From Chryseobacterium aquifrigidense (GTDB taxonomy: Bacteria; Bacteroidota; Bacteroidia; Flavobacteriales; Weeksellaceae): DNA of 64,000 nucleotides. The position numbers and the translations under genes are program-made. Of this stretch, positions 33,508 through 44,333 are shown in pieces (the first letter of the stretch is position 1; the number at the start of each line of letters is the position of its first letter). The stretch spans positions 248,027 through 312,026 of the forward strand of contig NZ_VFPD01000003.1 in assembly GCF_006716485.1 (NCBI RefSeq), given 5' to 3'. The notes beneath the pieces are model-generated. The model made no database searches. It was not told the DNA's origin and worked only from the letters and a program-made list of their open reading frames with translations.

Positions 33508-36500
33508 ATTAGCCATATTGCAAGCTCAAGCTATTATTGCAGATTTAAAAGCGGTTGAATCTGAAGCAAGAAAGCTTAATACTACTTTCAAGGAAACTGT
33601 AAAGCAAACCGAAAAAATTAATAATGGATTTAATTCTGGAAGATTAAGAGATTATACAGCTTCTTTCAGGGAATTAAATTCCATTACAACTCAATATGTC
33701 AATGTTGAAAGGCAATTAGCTGAATCTTTGGCAAGAACCGCAAATTTAGAACGTCAACAAGCGAGACTTCAAACCGAACAAGCCAGAACCAGAAGAGAAC
33801 TAGCAGAAGCCAGAAGATCAGAAAGCCGTGAGAGACAACAGTCAGCAAGAGAGGCGGCAGCAGAAGCTAGAGCTAACAGGGAAGCAACCAGTGCTCATGC
33901 TCAACTGACAAAACAAACACGTCAAGCAAGACAGACGGCCCGGGATTACGGTTCCGAAATGGTATTATTGAGAGAAAGGCTCAGACAAGGTACAATTTCT
34001 CAACGTGAATACAGAAGCCAAATATCTCAACTTAATAGAGATTTTAGAAGTACAACGAATGAAGCAATACGTCTTGAGAGAGAGCTTAGACGTGTAAATC
34101 AACAGACTTTACCATCCAATCAAAGAAGTGGAGCTTTACAGGGAAGGGTTACGGATATCTTAAAGGGGGTTGTGGGGGCCAGTGCAATAGGTAATATTGC
34201 CAATGGAATTGTTGGAATTGCTACAGATGCTTATGAAACTGTAAAAGCGTTAGATGCTCAAAATCTAGCGTTAAAAAGCGTGTTTGAAACTGAAGCTCAA
34301 ATGGCATTTCAGAAAGAATATCTATCTGAATTAACCAACAAGTATGGATTAGAGCTGGTATCTACTACAGATGCTTATGTGAAGTATTCGGCAGCTGTAA
34401 AAGGTACATACCTGGAAGGTGAACAAGCAAGAAAGATTTTTGATAGTTTTTCCGGTGCATCTGCAAAATTAGGATTATCGGCAGAACAGTCTACAGGGAT
34501 CTTCAAAAGTCTGGAACAAATGATTTCAAAGGGCAAAATTCAAGCCGAGGAATTGCGTGGCCAGCTGGGTGACCGTATGGCCGGCGCATTCAAATTGTTT
34601 GCTGATGGTATGGGAGTTTCCACCGCTGAACTTGATAAAATGTTGAAGGCGGGAACTGTAGTAGCAGATAATGTACTTCCTCAGGTAGCGGAAAGACTTT
34701 CTGAGGTTTACAATTTAGATACTGCAGGAAACATTGACACGATTGCCGCCGCTCAAAACCGTCTAAAAAATGAGTGGACATCTTTCTTAAGTGATTTCAC
34801 TGATAATAAAGATAATGTAGATTTTCTCGCTGGAAGTATAGATGCATTGTCTTATGCTGTTAAGTTCTTGCTGGATATTCTGGTTAAAGATGGATCAGCT
34901 GGGAGGGAAATTGTAGGAGGCTTGATTGATATTATAGGCTCGTTGTTTGATGCTCTAGGCACTGTTACTGGTATTACAGAGACCACATCTACCAAGATGG
35001 AGAAATTTCAAGCAACATTGCAATTTGTGAGTGCTGATGTTAACATTTTAGCTTCTGCCATTAAATATCTGACTAGTGTTGTTTCAAATTTTTTCTCAAC
35101 AATGTTTGAAGAAAACGGATGGGATAAGTTTAGCCAAAAGATGGAAAAAAGCGCTGATGGCTTTATTAATTCATATAATAAGTGGAATAAAGCAACAAAT
35201 GACGCTGACAGATTATTCACCGGATTAACTGCAAATGAAAGGAAGCAGAAGGAAAGAGAAAATGAGATAGAAAAAGTAAGAGACTTATGGAGTGACGCCT
35301 TAAAGTCTAAAAAAGCATATTTCCAGTATAAAGGTTTCTATTATGAAACAAAGGGCGGTAAACCTACAGGAAAAAGCCTTGATGAATACATTGATCGAGG
35401 TGATAAGCTAGAAAAAAAGGCAATAGTAAAAAGAACTGTTTTGCCTGGTGATAATAAACCTTCAAGACAAAGAGGATCTTCATTAACAGGTGGGCAAAAA
35501 GATTTCCTAATGATTTTAGATGGGGAAAGAAGTACCGAACTTGCAAATTTAGAACGTGACAGACTTGCTTTAAAAATTGGTTATGAAGATTACCTTCAGG
35601 AAAAAGAAAACATTGCTATCCGATATGATAAAAAACTTCAGGACTTTCTAAAAGGCGCAAACGCCAAAGAGATCAAATTGAAAGGTGCTTCTTATAAAAA
35701 AGCCATAGATGCAGCCGTACAATCAAATGAAAAACTTTATAATGAAAGATCTAAAAACCTAGAAACTAATTTCAATAAGGAAAAAAATATTATTGAAGGT
35801 AAGAATCGAGAAATTCAAAAAAACCAAAACATCAGCGATGCCGACAGATTAAGACAGCAAAATGATATAGATTCAGAACTTATTCAAAAAACAGCTGATT
35901 CCTATGAAAAAAGAATCCAACTGGCGGCCAGCATGGGACAAAGAGTGTTAGAGCTGGAACGTGATAGGGATGAAGAGATTGCTAAAATAGAAGATCAAAG
36001 GCTTCAGCGAATGGCTGCTATTCCTGAAGCAATCAGAAGTGAAATAGAGTATCAAAGTGAAATTCTTTCTGCAAACAAGGATATTTCTTATGAAAAACAA
36101 AGACAACTAATCCTTACCAATAAAAAGCTAAGCGCAGAAGAAAGATCCTATCAGTTAGCTGTTCTGGATAAGCAAAACGAGATAAAAACTACTGAGCAGG
36201 AAATTGAAAAACAAACGAAGCTTAGAGATTCAATAACGAGCCGCCTTCTTAATGAAAAGGCAATTGGTTTACCTGGAGCCCCAACGAAGGAAGATATAAA
36301 ATTACTTGCGGAATATGGCGCTGAAATAGAAAGGTTAACGAATGTAAATATTCAAAATAAGAAGGATCTTGATCTTTTAAACTTTGATAAGATGGCAAAA
36401 GGGTTTGAACCTATTGTCAACATGATCTCCAGTGGACTAAATGATTTGGGATTGAGTCGGGTTTCAGATCAGTTCACCAAAATGTATCAGAAAATTTTGG

Positions 36501-37447
36501 ATGAAGGAAAAGACTTCTCTTTGTCAAATAAAGAAATATTTGAAGCAGCTGGAGCTGTAATTTCTGATTTTGCTCAAATGTTTACCAATGCTCAGAAAGA
36601 AAAAACTATTGCTGCCTTAGATGAACAACTTAAATATTCACAGGAAGCAACAGAGCAGGAACTTGGATTTATCAACAGTAGGTTAGAGGCTTTAAACAGT
36701 CTTGAAGAGCTTACAGCAGAACAGACCGCGGAAAGAAACAGGCTTGAAGATGAAGCCAGAGTTTATAAAGACCAGCAAAGACAGCGTGAAAAACTTATTG
36801 AAACCCAAAAAGCAAGGGCCGAACAAAAAGCTGCAGCTCAACAGGCCCTGATTAATGGTGCATTAGCTGCAACTATGACACTTGCACAGATGGGGTTCAT
36901 TGCTGGGGCTATTCCGGCAGCGTTGGCACTTGGTTTTGGTATTGCGCAATCGGTTGCCATCATGTCCAAAGATCCGGTTCCTAAATACTGGAAAGGTAGA
37001 ACTGGAGGTAAGGCAGAATTCGCAATTACTCAGGATAGAGGTCGTGAGATTATCGCAGGTGAAGACGGTCGGATTAAATCTTTAGGATCTGATTCCGGCG
37101 ATAAAATGACCTGGCTTGATAAAGGTGACACTGTTTATACAGCTGATGAAACAAAACAAATCCTTAAAACAATGGGACCTTCTGCCAAAATTGGAAGTAA
37201 AGTCTTCCAAAGTATTGCAAGAGAAAGCATGATTGCCCCTCAAGTTTCCATAGTAAATAATTACCAGGATAATTCAGATGCTATTGCCGAAAAATTAGGA
37301 AAAAGGTTTGATCAGTCTTTAGCACGATATGATAAGCCTGCCATCATAAAAAGAAGTGGATTCATCTATTTATACCGAGGCGCAAACTATGCTGAAGAAA
37401 TAGGATCATATGATTTAGAAACCGGAAAAGAAACATTTTACTCATGA
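33497..37447 (+). CDS. Tail tape measure protein (1316 aa)
   Basis: It sets tail length and helps eject DNA. Residues about 40-210 are a long basic coiled coil; about 230-420 match the tape measure N-terminal domain (ALDAQNLALKSVFETEAQ, GQLGDRMAGAFKLFADGMG). Hydrophobic stretches occur near 455-500 and 1115-1160 (GALAATMTLAQMGFIAGAIP), and coiled coils fill the middle. Length predicts a tail of roughly 200 nm (about 0.15 nm per residue, a general rule). Confidence 0.88.
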   Translation: MPDKLAILQAQAIIADLKAVESEARKLNTTFKETVKQTEKINNGFNSGRLRDYTASFRELNSITTQYVNVERQLAESLARTANLERQQARLQTEQARTRRELAEARRSESRERQQSAREAAAEARANREATSAHAQLTKQTRQARQTARDYGSEMVLLRERLRQGTISQREYRSQISQLNRDFRSTTNEAIRLERELRRVNQQTLPSNQRSGALQGRVTDILKGVVGASAIGNIANGIVGIATDAYETVKALDAQNLALKSVFETEAQMAFQKEYLSELTNKYGLELVSTTDAYVKYSAAVKGTYLEGEQARKIFDSFSGASAKLGLSAEQSTGIFKSLEQMISKGKIQAEELRGQLGDRMAGAFKLFADGMGVSTAELDKMLKAGTVVADNVLPQVAERLSEVYNLDTAGNIDTIAAAQNRLKNEWTSFLSDFTDNKDNVDFLAGSIDALSYAVKFLLDILVKDGSAGREIVGGLIDIIGSLFDALGTVTGITETTSTKMEKFQATLQFVSADVNILASAIKYLTSVVSNFFSTMFEENGWDKFSQKMEKSADGFINSYNKWNKATNDADRLFTGLTANERKQKERENEIEKVRDLWSDALKSKKAYFQYKGFYYETKGGKPTGKSLDEYIDRGDKLEKKAIVKRTVLPGDNKPSRQRGSSLTGGQKDFLMILDGERSTELANLERDRLALKIGYEDYLQEKENIAIRYDKKLQDFLKGANAKEIKLKGASYKKAIDAAVQSNEKLYNERSKNLETNFNKEKNIIEGKNREIQKNQNISDADRLRQQNDIDSELIQKTADSYEKRIQLAASMGQRVLELERDRDEEIAKIEDQRLQRMAAIPEAIRSEIEYQSEILSANKDISYEKQRQLILTNKKLSAEERSYQLAVLDKQNEIKTTEQEIEKQTKLRDSITSRLLNEKAIGLPGAPTKEDIKLLAEYGAEIERLTNVNIQNKKDLDLLNFDKMAKGFEPIVNMISSGLNDLGLSRVSDQFTKMYQKILDEGKDFSLSNKEIFEAAGAVISDFAQMFTNAQKEKTIAALDEQLKYSQEATEQELGFINSRLEALNSLEELTAEQTAERNRLEDEARVYKDQQRQREKLIETQKARAEQKAAAQQALINGALAATMTLAQMGFIAGAIPAALALGFGIAQSVAIMSKDPVPKYWKGRTGGKAEFAITQDRGREIIAGEDGRIKSLGSDSGDKMTWLDKGDTVYTADETKQILKTMGPSAKIGSKVFQSIARESMIAPQVSIVNNYQDNSDAIAEKLGKRFDQSLARYDKPAIIKRSGFIYLYRGANYAEEIGSYDLETGKETFYS

Positions 37448-40400
37448 TACCAATAAACCATATAATAAACGAAAACAGCGTTAAAAATATTTTCAAGTTC
37501 ATAGTACCCTCTGGATCTTTCCAGGGGGAATATGTCATAAATAAACCTGACGGGTGGGATGATGTAGACTCTATTGTAAATATTGATGATGAATTATTGT
37601 TTGTGAAAGATTTTATCATTGGTGAAAACACAAAGCTGAAATTCTACCAGTACAGTAACAAAATAGCTTATGATGTACTTTTTAATGTCAATCAAGAACA
37701 ATCTGGAGACGGCCGGGTCATCTTTAAGTGGTTAGCGATAAAAGAAGGTGTTGAATATGATTTACTCAAAGATAACTTTGAGGTAAACATGAATAAGTAC
37801 AAGAATACACTCGAAAATAATACTTTCGTCATTGATGTAGAACTAATAAAAAGCGAGGCGCAAAATAAACTTTTTAACCGGGATGATGTTACAATTGATT
37901 TGTTTGGAACTAAGGACATTGATGAAAATGTAATTACACCAGTAGAGACATTTCCCATAGGCTATAAGAAGGGGGATAAGAAGCTTTCAAATTTTTATTC
38001 TTATGATATTTCTCAACTGCAAAATGTTGTAGTTCAAAGTAATGATCATTTTTTGTCTTTTTCAAGATCTGACGAATATGGTTTTGGAGATAATACAAAT
38101 GATTTTTGTGGAGTTAAGTATACTGTATTCTACGCAATAGATCAAGGTCCATTTGTTTCAACAAATATTTCTCTAAAGAAACTTCAGGTTGAAATCAGCA
38201 ATCTACATGTTAAGTTTACTAAGAGTGGCGGAGGCGCTCCTTATGTTAAGCTTCAAGCCTACATTAATGGAGCAGGAGAAAACAAAAAAATTGATCTTCA
38301 AGCAAATGGGGAACTTATTGATTCTGTTGAAAAAACTGAAGGAGGTGTTACTTATTCTGAAATTAAGATTGATAATGTTCAGTTTGGTTTGCCTAGCCCA
38401 AACGAAAATTTAAGATCAGGGCAAAGCCTTTCATTTTATTTTCATAGTGATGATTTCTTTGTATTTGAGTCTGTTAAAACAAATACAAGTATTGAACTAA
38501 CAACCAATATGGAATCACCATTGGTAAGAACTACGGGAATTAGAATAATTGATGCGATAAAACAGGTTGTTAAAAATTATACTTCTTCAGGACTAAGTGT
38601 TTTAAGTAATTACTTAGGATTTGGCGGAACATATTATGATACATCTATTTCTACTGGGGTGTTTTTAAGGGGGTTGCCTGAAACCTACACTGTAGGGCAG
38701 AAAATTAAAACATCATTTAAATCTATGGTTACTGAGGGCGCTGCTAAATTACTTTCATTAGGGTATGATGTTTTAAACTCAAATGTTATTATTGAAGATA
38801 CGGCTTATTTCTTCAAAGATGTAAAAGTGTATGATCTTTCTAATAAATTGTATTTACAGGAAGGTTATAGTGTTGAAAATGATAAAGATGTTGTTTTCAA
38901 CACAATGATTTTTGGTTCTAAAAAATATTCTAAAAATGTGAAAGATGATATCCAAAATTTCATTACTTCAGCAGAATTTACAACACCGATTATAACTACT
39001 AAAAATAAGTTTGACAAACAAACAGATTTAATTGTTGATGAGTATAAAATACAGGAATTAATAGAGGATAAAAGTTCATCGACAAATGACAATGATGATG
39101 ATTTGGTATTGGTAGACCTTGCTTATCAAAATAATTATTGGGATTCAGGAATATTTGAAAATTGTATTCATTCTAATAAAGGGGGTAATTTATCCTTAGT
39201 ATGCACTGTAACACCTTTTGACACAACATTAATGCAAGTGGGAGCAGAAGTACAAATAACAGAAGGTATAAATTCAGGGACATGGACAATTTTATCTATA
39301 AATAAATTTGAATTGATTCTTAATAAAACATCTGGTATAGAAGAAGGTTCATCTGACACTCCTATTACATACTATATATCATCTCTCATTAAAAACAGAT
39401 CTATCAGGGATGGTTTTACGGAAGATCAATTTGTAAGAAATCCTGAAACTTCCACAAATTCCCGTCATAATCCGAAATATCACATGGCAAGATGGTTCCA
39501 ATGGTTTGGTAGCGGATTAAGGAAAAAGCAAAGTTCTGAGCTATTAAAGGTGACAAACTACAAGAACAATGACAAAGCTCAGATGAAAATAAATTCAACT
39601 GACCTCGTAAATGAACTGCCTGGTTTAATTACTGTGGGAGCTGATGAAAATTTGGGAAGATTGAGAGCTTATAAGCAGCCTTTCTTTTCCGGAGAAAAAA
39701 TTGAGATTTCTTACACAGATGTGACATTTAAAGAGTTCATTGCGCTGTACGAAAATTGGAGGTATGGAATTTCAGGTAATAGATTAGAAAGCCGTGGATA
39801 TGTAACTTTGAATACTCCTTTAGGAATTTATGATGCTTATCCATTCGGTGACGGTGCATTTTCCCATGATCGTAAAACAAATGTTCTTAGCTTCAAAGGT
39901 AAAATAAAAGGGAAATCAGTATCTAATCCAACACTAGTTTCAGTTGTACAAGAAAATAAGAATACAGTCACATTGCACTGGGATTATGTTTCTGAATATA
40001 TATCGCCAACAGTAGATGCTCAATATTCTATTGATGGGGTTAACTGGATTACGCTTCATCAATTCTTTAACGTAAAACAAGGAACTATAATTGATGATAT
40101 TTTCACTAATATAATTACTGGGACAAACGTATATTTTAGGGTAATTGCCAACACAAATGATTTTGTAAATAAAATTTCAAATACATTAACAGTTGATTGG
40201 GATTATAATCCATACACTATAATCGTGAATAATAAGGCAGAAAATGCTGACTGTGGATATAGTAGACTTGTTTTAGATATCAAAGGTAAAGCTAATTTTA
40301 ATGTTGAATATACTTATCAATTCTTGCCAGGAGGGGGAAAATTGTATGTAACAAATTTAGATGGCACAGGGGGTAATGTTATTATAGAAACAGGCTATGG

Positions 40401-40656
40401 TCTTCCTGTGTCAGGAACTGACAGTACAACGTTAAATATAGATGGCACTACAGCCAGATTATTTATGGAATTACTAAATTCAGATAAAGCTGAAGGACTG
40501 CAACCTTTAAATTGTACTGTAGGTGATACGGAATATACTGTTTATGCTTATCTAAGTGTAAAATTTACAGACACCATCACCAATACGTTTAAAATATTTG
40601 ATTTGCAGACCATAACTACCAAAAAATACTTAGAATTTACGCCACCAGTAGAATAA
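37444..40656 (+). CDS. Large tail tip / baseplate protein (1070 aa)
   Basis: Follows the tape measure with a 4-base overlap. Residues about 820-925 look like a fibronectin type III domain (NTVTLHWDYVSEYISP ... GTNVYFRVIANT), as in many tail tip proteins. Likely forms the tail hub or tip. Confidence 0.65.
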   Translation: MIPINHIINENSVKNIFKFIVPSGSFQGEYVINKPDGWDDVDSIVNIDDELLFVKDFIIGENTKLKFYQYSNKIAYDVLFNVNQEQSGDGRVIFKWLAIKEGVEYDLLKDNFEVNMNKYKNTLENNTFVIDVELIKSEAQNKLFNRDDVTIDLFGTKDIDENVITPVETFPIGYKKGDKKLSNFYSYDISQLQNVVVQSNDHFLSFSRSDEYGFGDNTNDFCGVKYTVFYAIDQGPFVSTNISLKKLQVEISNLHVKFTKSGGGAPYVKLQAYINGAGENKKIDLQANGELIDSVEKTEGGVTYSEIKIDNVQFGLPSPNENLRSGQSLSFYFHSDDFFVFESVKTNTSIELTTNMESPLVRTTGIRIIDAIKQVVKNYTSSGLSVLSNYLGFGGTYYDTSISTGVFLRGLPETYTVGQKIKTSFKSMVTEGAAKLLSLGYDVLNSNVIIEDTAYFFKDVKVYDLSNKLYLQEGYSVENDKDVVFNTMIFGSKKYSKNVKDDIQNFITSAEFTTPIITTKNKFDKQTDLIVDEYKIQELIEDKSSSTNDNDDDLVLVDLAYQNNYWDSGIFENCIHSNKGGNLSLVCTVTPFDTTLMQVGAEVQITEGINSGTWTILSINKFELILNKTSGIEEGSSDTPITYYISSLIKNRSIRDGFTEDQFVRNPETSTNSRHNPKYHMARWFQWFGSGLRKKQSSELLKVTNYKNNDKAQMKINSTDLVNELPGLITVGADENLGRLRAYKQPFFSGEKIEISYTDVTFKEFIALYENWRYGISGNRLESRGYVTLNTPLGIYDAYPFGDGAFSHDRKTNVLSFKGKIKGKSVSNPTLVSVVQENKNTVTLHWDYVSEYISPTVDAQYSIDGVNWITLHQFFNVKQGTIIDDIFTNIITGTNVYFRVIANTNDFVNKISNTLTVDWDYNPYTIIVNNKAENADCGYSRLVLDIKGKANFNVEYTYQFLPGGGKLYVTNLDGTGGNVIIETGYGLPVSGTDSTTLNIDGTTARLFMELLNSDKAEGLQPLNCTVGDTEYTVYAYLSVKFTDTITNTFKIFDLQTITTKKYLEFTPPVE

Positions 40657-40676
40657 AATTAAGTGAAATACGTGTG

Positions 40677-40716
40677 TTATACTTCACAATACCATAACAC
40701 GGCCAACATAATTTTG
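40677..40716 (+). promoter_or_regulatory. Candidate late promoter, copy 2 (40-bp element)
   Basis: Same layout as 24566-24605: TTATACTTCACAA, one variable base, ACCATAA, 12 mostly variable bases, TAATTTTG (40709-40716). The ATG at 40721 lies four bases after the box, so the mRNA would have almost no leader. Confidence 0.7.
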
Positions 40717-40720
40717 TCTT

Positions 40721-41599
40721 ATGCAGAAATTCTGGTATCATAGCCCGGTAAGATTCTACAGAACAATTGAAGAGCTGGAGGACATGACTAATCCGCAAAA
40801 TACACAGTATTACGGACATGTAAAACCCTATCCTCTGGAGGTGAATTCATATCATAGATATCTAATACCTAATTATCAGAATGAAGTGGAAGATACAGAT
40901 CTTTCTTTATTTCTTATTGGTGATAATGTAATTCAAATTCCATGTGAATTTGGTGTGAGTGATGGTAAGCTATTCCGGATTACTTTTATTAGTTCTGAAG
41001 AAATTCAGGGACATTTTGAAATAAGAGATTCTACCGGAATAGCTATTTTTTATTCAAACTGCGTTCGGTTTACAGATAGCTCTATGAAGGACGGTCGAAA
41101 ATACATCCGAGTTGCCACGCAATGTAATTATAATAGAAACCTGTTCTCATTTGCAGATAATAAACATGACTGGATTATTACCAACCTACCAGCTTACTGT
41201 ATGGGAGAATTTGACATTGACGAGGACATAAAATCAGCTAAGACCGGAAATTTAGGTTCTACTAAAATAAACTCTGCATGGATTGAAGAGAATGTTTCCT
41301 ACAAAATCCGGGCTGAAGGAGATAATAATATCCTTTCGTTTATAGCAGTTCACTCCACAAACCAAGATTTTTACATTGACGGAACAAAAAGAACCAGAAA
41401 AGAAAAGCCAGAAACAACCGACTTCACCAATGAAATAACAATGAAGTTTTCAAATATGAAAGATGAAAACGGATTGAATATCATTTTTGATGAAGATGCT
41501 GCACTCTCAGATGTTTTTAAAAAAGCATTAGCTACTGGAGAATTGACAGCAGTTTATGTATATAATTCTAACTATATAATACCTACAGAACATGTCTGA
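40721..41599 (+). CDS. Tail protein (292 aa)
   Basis: Unrecognised, beta-rich, between the tail tip gene and the GH16 protein; overlaps the latter by eight bases. First gene of the second late unit. If transcription starts at the TAATTTTG box, translation is leaderless. Confidence 0.55.
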   Translation: MQKFWYHSPVRFYRTIEELEDMTNPQNTQYYGHVKPYPLEVNSYHRYLIPNYQNEVEDTDLSLFLIGDNVIQIPCEFGVSDGKLFRITFISSEEIQGHFEIRDSTGIAIFYSNCVRFTDSSMKDGRKYIRVATQCNYNRNLFSFADNKHDWIITNLPAYCMGEFDIDEDIKSAKTGNLGSTKINSAWIEENVSYKIRAEGDNNILSFIAVHSTNQDFYIDGTKRTRKEKPETTDFTNEITMKFSNMKDENGLNIIFDEDAALSDVFKKALATGELTAVYVYNSNYIIPTEHV

Positions 41600-44333
41600 T
41601 CAAATTATACAAGCACCATTTGTCAAATCAGTGCCTATCACTGAAATTCCAATAACGCAAGACCCTTTAACTGGTCATATTGCTAACTATAATCCACAGG
41701 GTGAATTAACATTTACCCCAATTGATTCATTTAGAAAATTAATTTCCACAGGAATTGTAGGTATGGCAACTACTTCAAGTTCACCAACTCCTTATGATCC
41801 GGCAACCTACCCTGATGGCCTTTATGAAAAGTGGGACGTTAATACAGCGGGGACATATACTAATTTTAAAGATTCTCTAAATCAACCTATTGTAGTTACT
41901 GCAGATCCTGATTTAAAGAATCATTTTGTTCAGATATGGGTTAATAATGGTGTTTCTCAGAAGGTATTGGCTGATATAGGTGAAAAGGCTGAAACACAAT
42001 TTAACATCAATAGCAACAAGCCAATTGCCAATAGTGCTGTTACCCCCATGTATGATTGGTTTGAAAAAGAGGGTGTAACACCTGTGATAAATATAAATTT
42101 TGATTCCAATGATTCAGAAACAGGGCTTGTAAATAATAACGGAACTAACTTTGCTTCTGTGAGTACTGGCAGACGTACCTCGTTTATTCCAGTTAAGGAG
42201 GGAACAACCATAACGGGCTTGTTTTTCCTTGGGAGTGCCTACAATGGAATATCTTTTTATTCAGCTGCAAGTGTAGGCTCGTATGTTGCTGGGGTACCGG
42301 GTGTAGGTGCTGATAATAATACTGGACATACATTAAACTACACAACTCCTGCAAACGGTTATATTAGAGTATCAGCATCTGAGGATTCAAGTAGAAATTC
42401 CTATGCAACTATCACAGAACCAAGCCAAGTAATAATCAAGTCTTTTGACGAAGTCCTGCAAGAAAAGACAGATAAAGACTTCGACGTAGACAGTGACAAG
42501 CCTATTGCAAACAGTACGGTTGCTCCAATTTATGAATGGCTGCCTAAAGATATTGTATCAGATACAACCGTAACAGTAGGTTTCACAACAAACGTAAACA
42601 GCGGGTACATTAATAATCTGGGAATTGCTGTACCTCAGTTGGAATCTGTTAACAACAGGTATACTAATTTTATTCCGGTATTAAAAGGAGATTTGATCAG
42701 TGGTATTGCTTATATGTCATCAACACCGAATGCGATTTCTTTTTACACTGCAGCAGATGAAAGTACATATGTTTCCGGGGTTAAAGGTACTGGTTCCAGT
42801 CAGTCATCACCAGGCACATATAGCTTTGTCGCTCCTGCGAATGGATTTGTTAGATTTACTTCTAGCACATTAGGTGTAGGCTCATTCAATATTAGAACTA
42901 TTGTTTATGGAGGCTTCACATCATTACAGGATTACGTGAAGGAAGTAATGCAGGTGCCTGACACCAACTTGGTAGATGCTAAAAGAACAAATGATTTGAG
43001 AATGAATCCGGACACAAAGTTGTTTGAAGCTTACAGAGGCGGATTTTCTCAGTTCTGCAGGTTAAGACCTTTGGAGAAATGTTTTTATAAATCATCTCAC
43101 AATGCGTTTTTTCTAAAAGATACAGGTGAACGTGTCGATATGGCTTTGGTTAACGGCTTATACATTGGGGAATATACGGCTGATGCCTCAGGTAATTTCT
43201 ATACTGCAAACAGATTTAGCGGTGATTTCTACCTAAAAAAGCAGGAATATGAACTATTTAAAGGGAAAAGAATTTTAAAGGGTGGAAGCATAATCGATGA
43301 TGCAAAATGCAACGTTATCAAGTTTATGTATGTTCCTGGAATGGATGTGTTGAATATTAAAACCAAAAGACCGCCTGAATATCCGTTTATCGTTCGTCAG
43401 GGGCAAACATGGGGATTTGAAGACAGTACCAGTGAAGAGGTTTCATTCTTCTTTAGCTATTCCACAAGAGCCACCATTTATGTAAACTGTTATGATTTAG
43501 ATTTCTTTGAATTTAACAGAACTATTGTACCAAGGGAAACAAGACAGATTAATAACGGTGATAATATGCTGATCGGAAGTGAATTATACTCATACAATTT
43601 TGGTGATGAATTTGCAGGGCCTACATTAGATCTTAAAAAATGGAAGTATAGAACAGGGGAAAAATCCAACGGGAATAACGTTAAAGAGGCAATTACTTTC
43701 GGCGGTGGAAATCTAAAAATAAGGGTTTGGGCAAATACTCCCGGAAATACTACATATATTCAGGATGAAAACGGAAACAATACCGGAACTTTAACAACAA
43801 AGGCATTCAATGGTGGCGGGATCATCAGTCTTGTTGATGACATTCAGTATGGATATTTTGAAGCCTCAATTAAGATGCCTTCATCATACTACATGCACAG
43901 CTCATTCTGGACTACGCAATCATTTTTGAACTCTGGGGAATCCTCGCTTACAAAGAATGAAATAGACATTGTTGAGTTTGATATGAAAAGCAATACTGTG
44001 GCAACGGGATTCAATATGTTAAGTGCCATTCACCGATGGACTCCAAGTCATGCAAGTTTAGGATATGGAGCAAAGGTGGATTACTTCAATACTACAATGA
44101 ACGACTATACTCAGAATTTTAACCGATTCGGTTGTCTGGTAACCAAGGATTTTATAGCAATGTATTTCAATGGCGTTCTGGTGAACACTATTACTTACAA
44201 AGAACTGATCGGGTTTTCTGTAAATCCTTGCGAAATTATTTTGAGCTGTCTTCCATACACCACTCCTGACTTACTGGGAAAACCAGAGGATTTTATGGAA
44301 GTTGAATATGTGAGATATTATAAGCCAAATTAA
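41592..44333 (+). CDS. Tail protein with tandem domains and GH16 glycosidase (913 aa)
   Basis: Probable receptor-binding or depolymerase protein. Residues about 136-290 and 296-440 are two related domains (NKPIANSAVTPMYDW / DKPIANSTVAPIYEW, both with NAISFY or NGISFYSAAS). Residues about 660-912 are a GH16 fold: YGYFEASIKMP, SSFWTTQ, and the catalytic NEIDIVEFD (E-x-D-x-x-E at about 790-795), then WTPSHASLG. GH16 enzymes cut beta-1,3, beta-1,4 or galactan-type chains, so the tail probably digests a surface or capsule glycan. The stop overlaps the convergent acyltransferase gene by four bases. Confidence 0.85.
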   Translation: MSDQIIQAPFVKSVPITEIPITQDPLTGHIANYNPQGELTFTPIDSFRKLISTGIVGMATTSSSPTPYDPATYPDGLYEKWDVNTAGTYTNFKDSLNQPIVVTADPDLKNHFVQIWVNNGVSQKVLADIGEKAETQFNINSNKPIANSAVTPMYDWFEKEGVTPVININFDSNDSETGLVNNNGTNFASVSTGRRTSFIPVKEGTTITGLFFLGSAYNGISFYSAASVGSYVAGVPGVGADNNTGHTLNYTTPANGYIRVSASEDSSRNSYATITEPSQVIIKSFDEVLQEKTDKDFDVDSDKPIANSTVAPIYEWLPKDIVSDTTVTVGFTTNVNSGYINNLGIAVPQLESVNNRYTNFIPVLKGDLISGIAYMSSTPNAISFYTAADESTYVSGVKGTGSSQSSPGTYSFVAPANGFVRFTSSTLGVGSFNIRTIVYGGFTSLQDYVKEVMQVPDTNLVDAKRTNDLRMNPDTKLFEAYRGGFSQFCRLRPLEKCFYKSSHNAFFLKDTGERVDMALVNGLYIGEYTADASGNFYTANRFSGDFYLKKQEYELFKGKRILKGGSIIDDAKCNVIKFMYVPGMDVLNIKTKRPPEYPFIVRQGQTWGFEDSTSEEVSFFFSYSTRATIYVNCYDLDFFEFNRTIVPRETRQINNGDNMLIGSELYSYNFGDEFAGPTLDLKKWKYRTGEKSNGNNVKEAITFGGGNLKIRVWANTPGNTTYIQDENGNNTGTLTTKAFNGGGIISLVDDIQYGYFEASIKMPSSYYMHSSFWTTQSFLNSGESSLTKNEIDIVEFDMKSNTVATGFNMLSAIHRWTPSHASLGYGAKVDYFNTTMNDYTQNFNRFGCLVTKDFIAMYFNGVLVNTITYKELIGFSVNPCEIILSCLPYTTPDLLGKPEDFMEVEYVRYYKPN

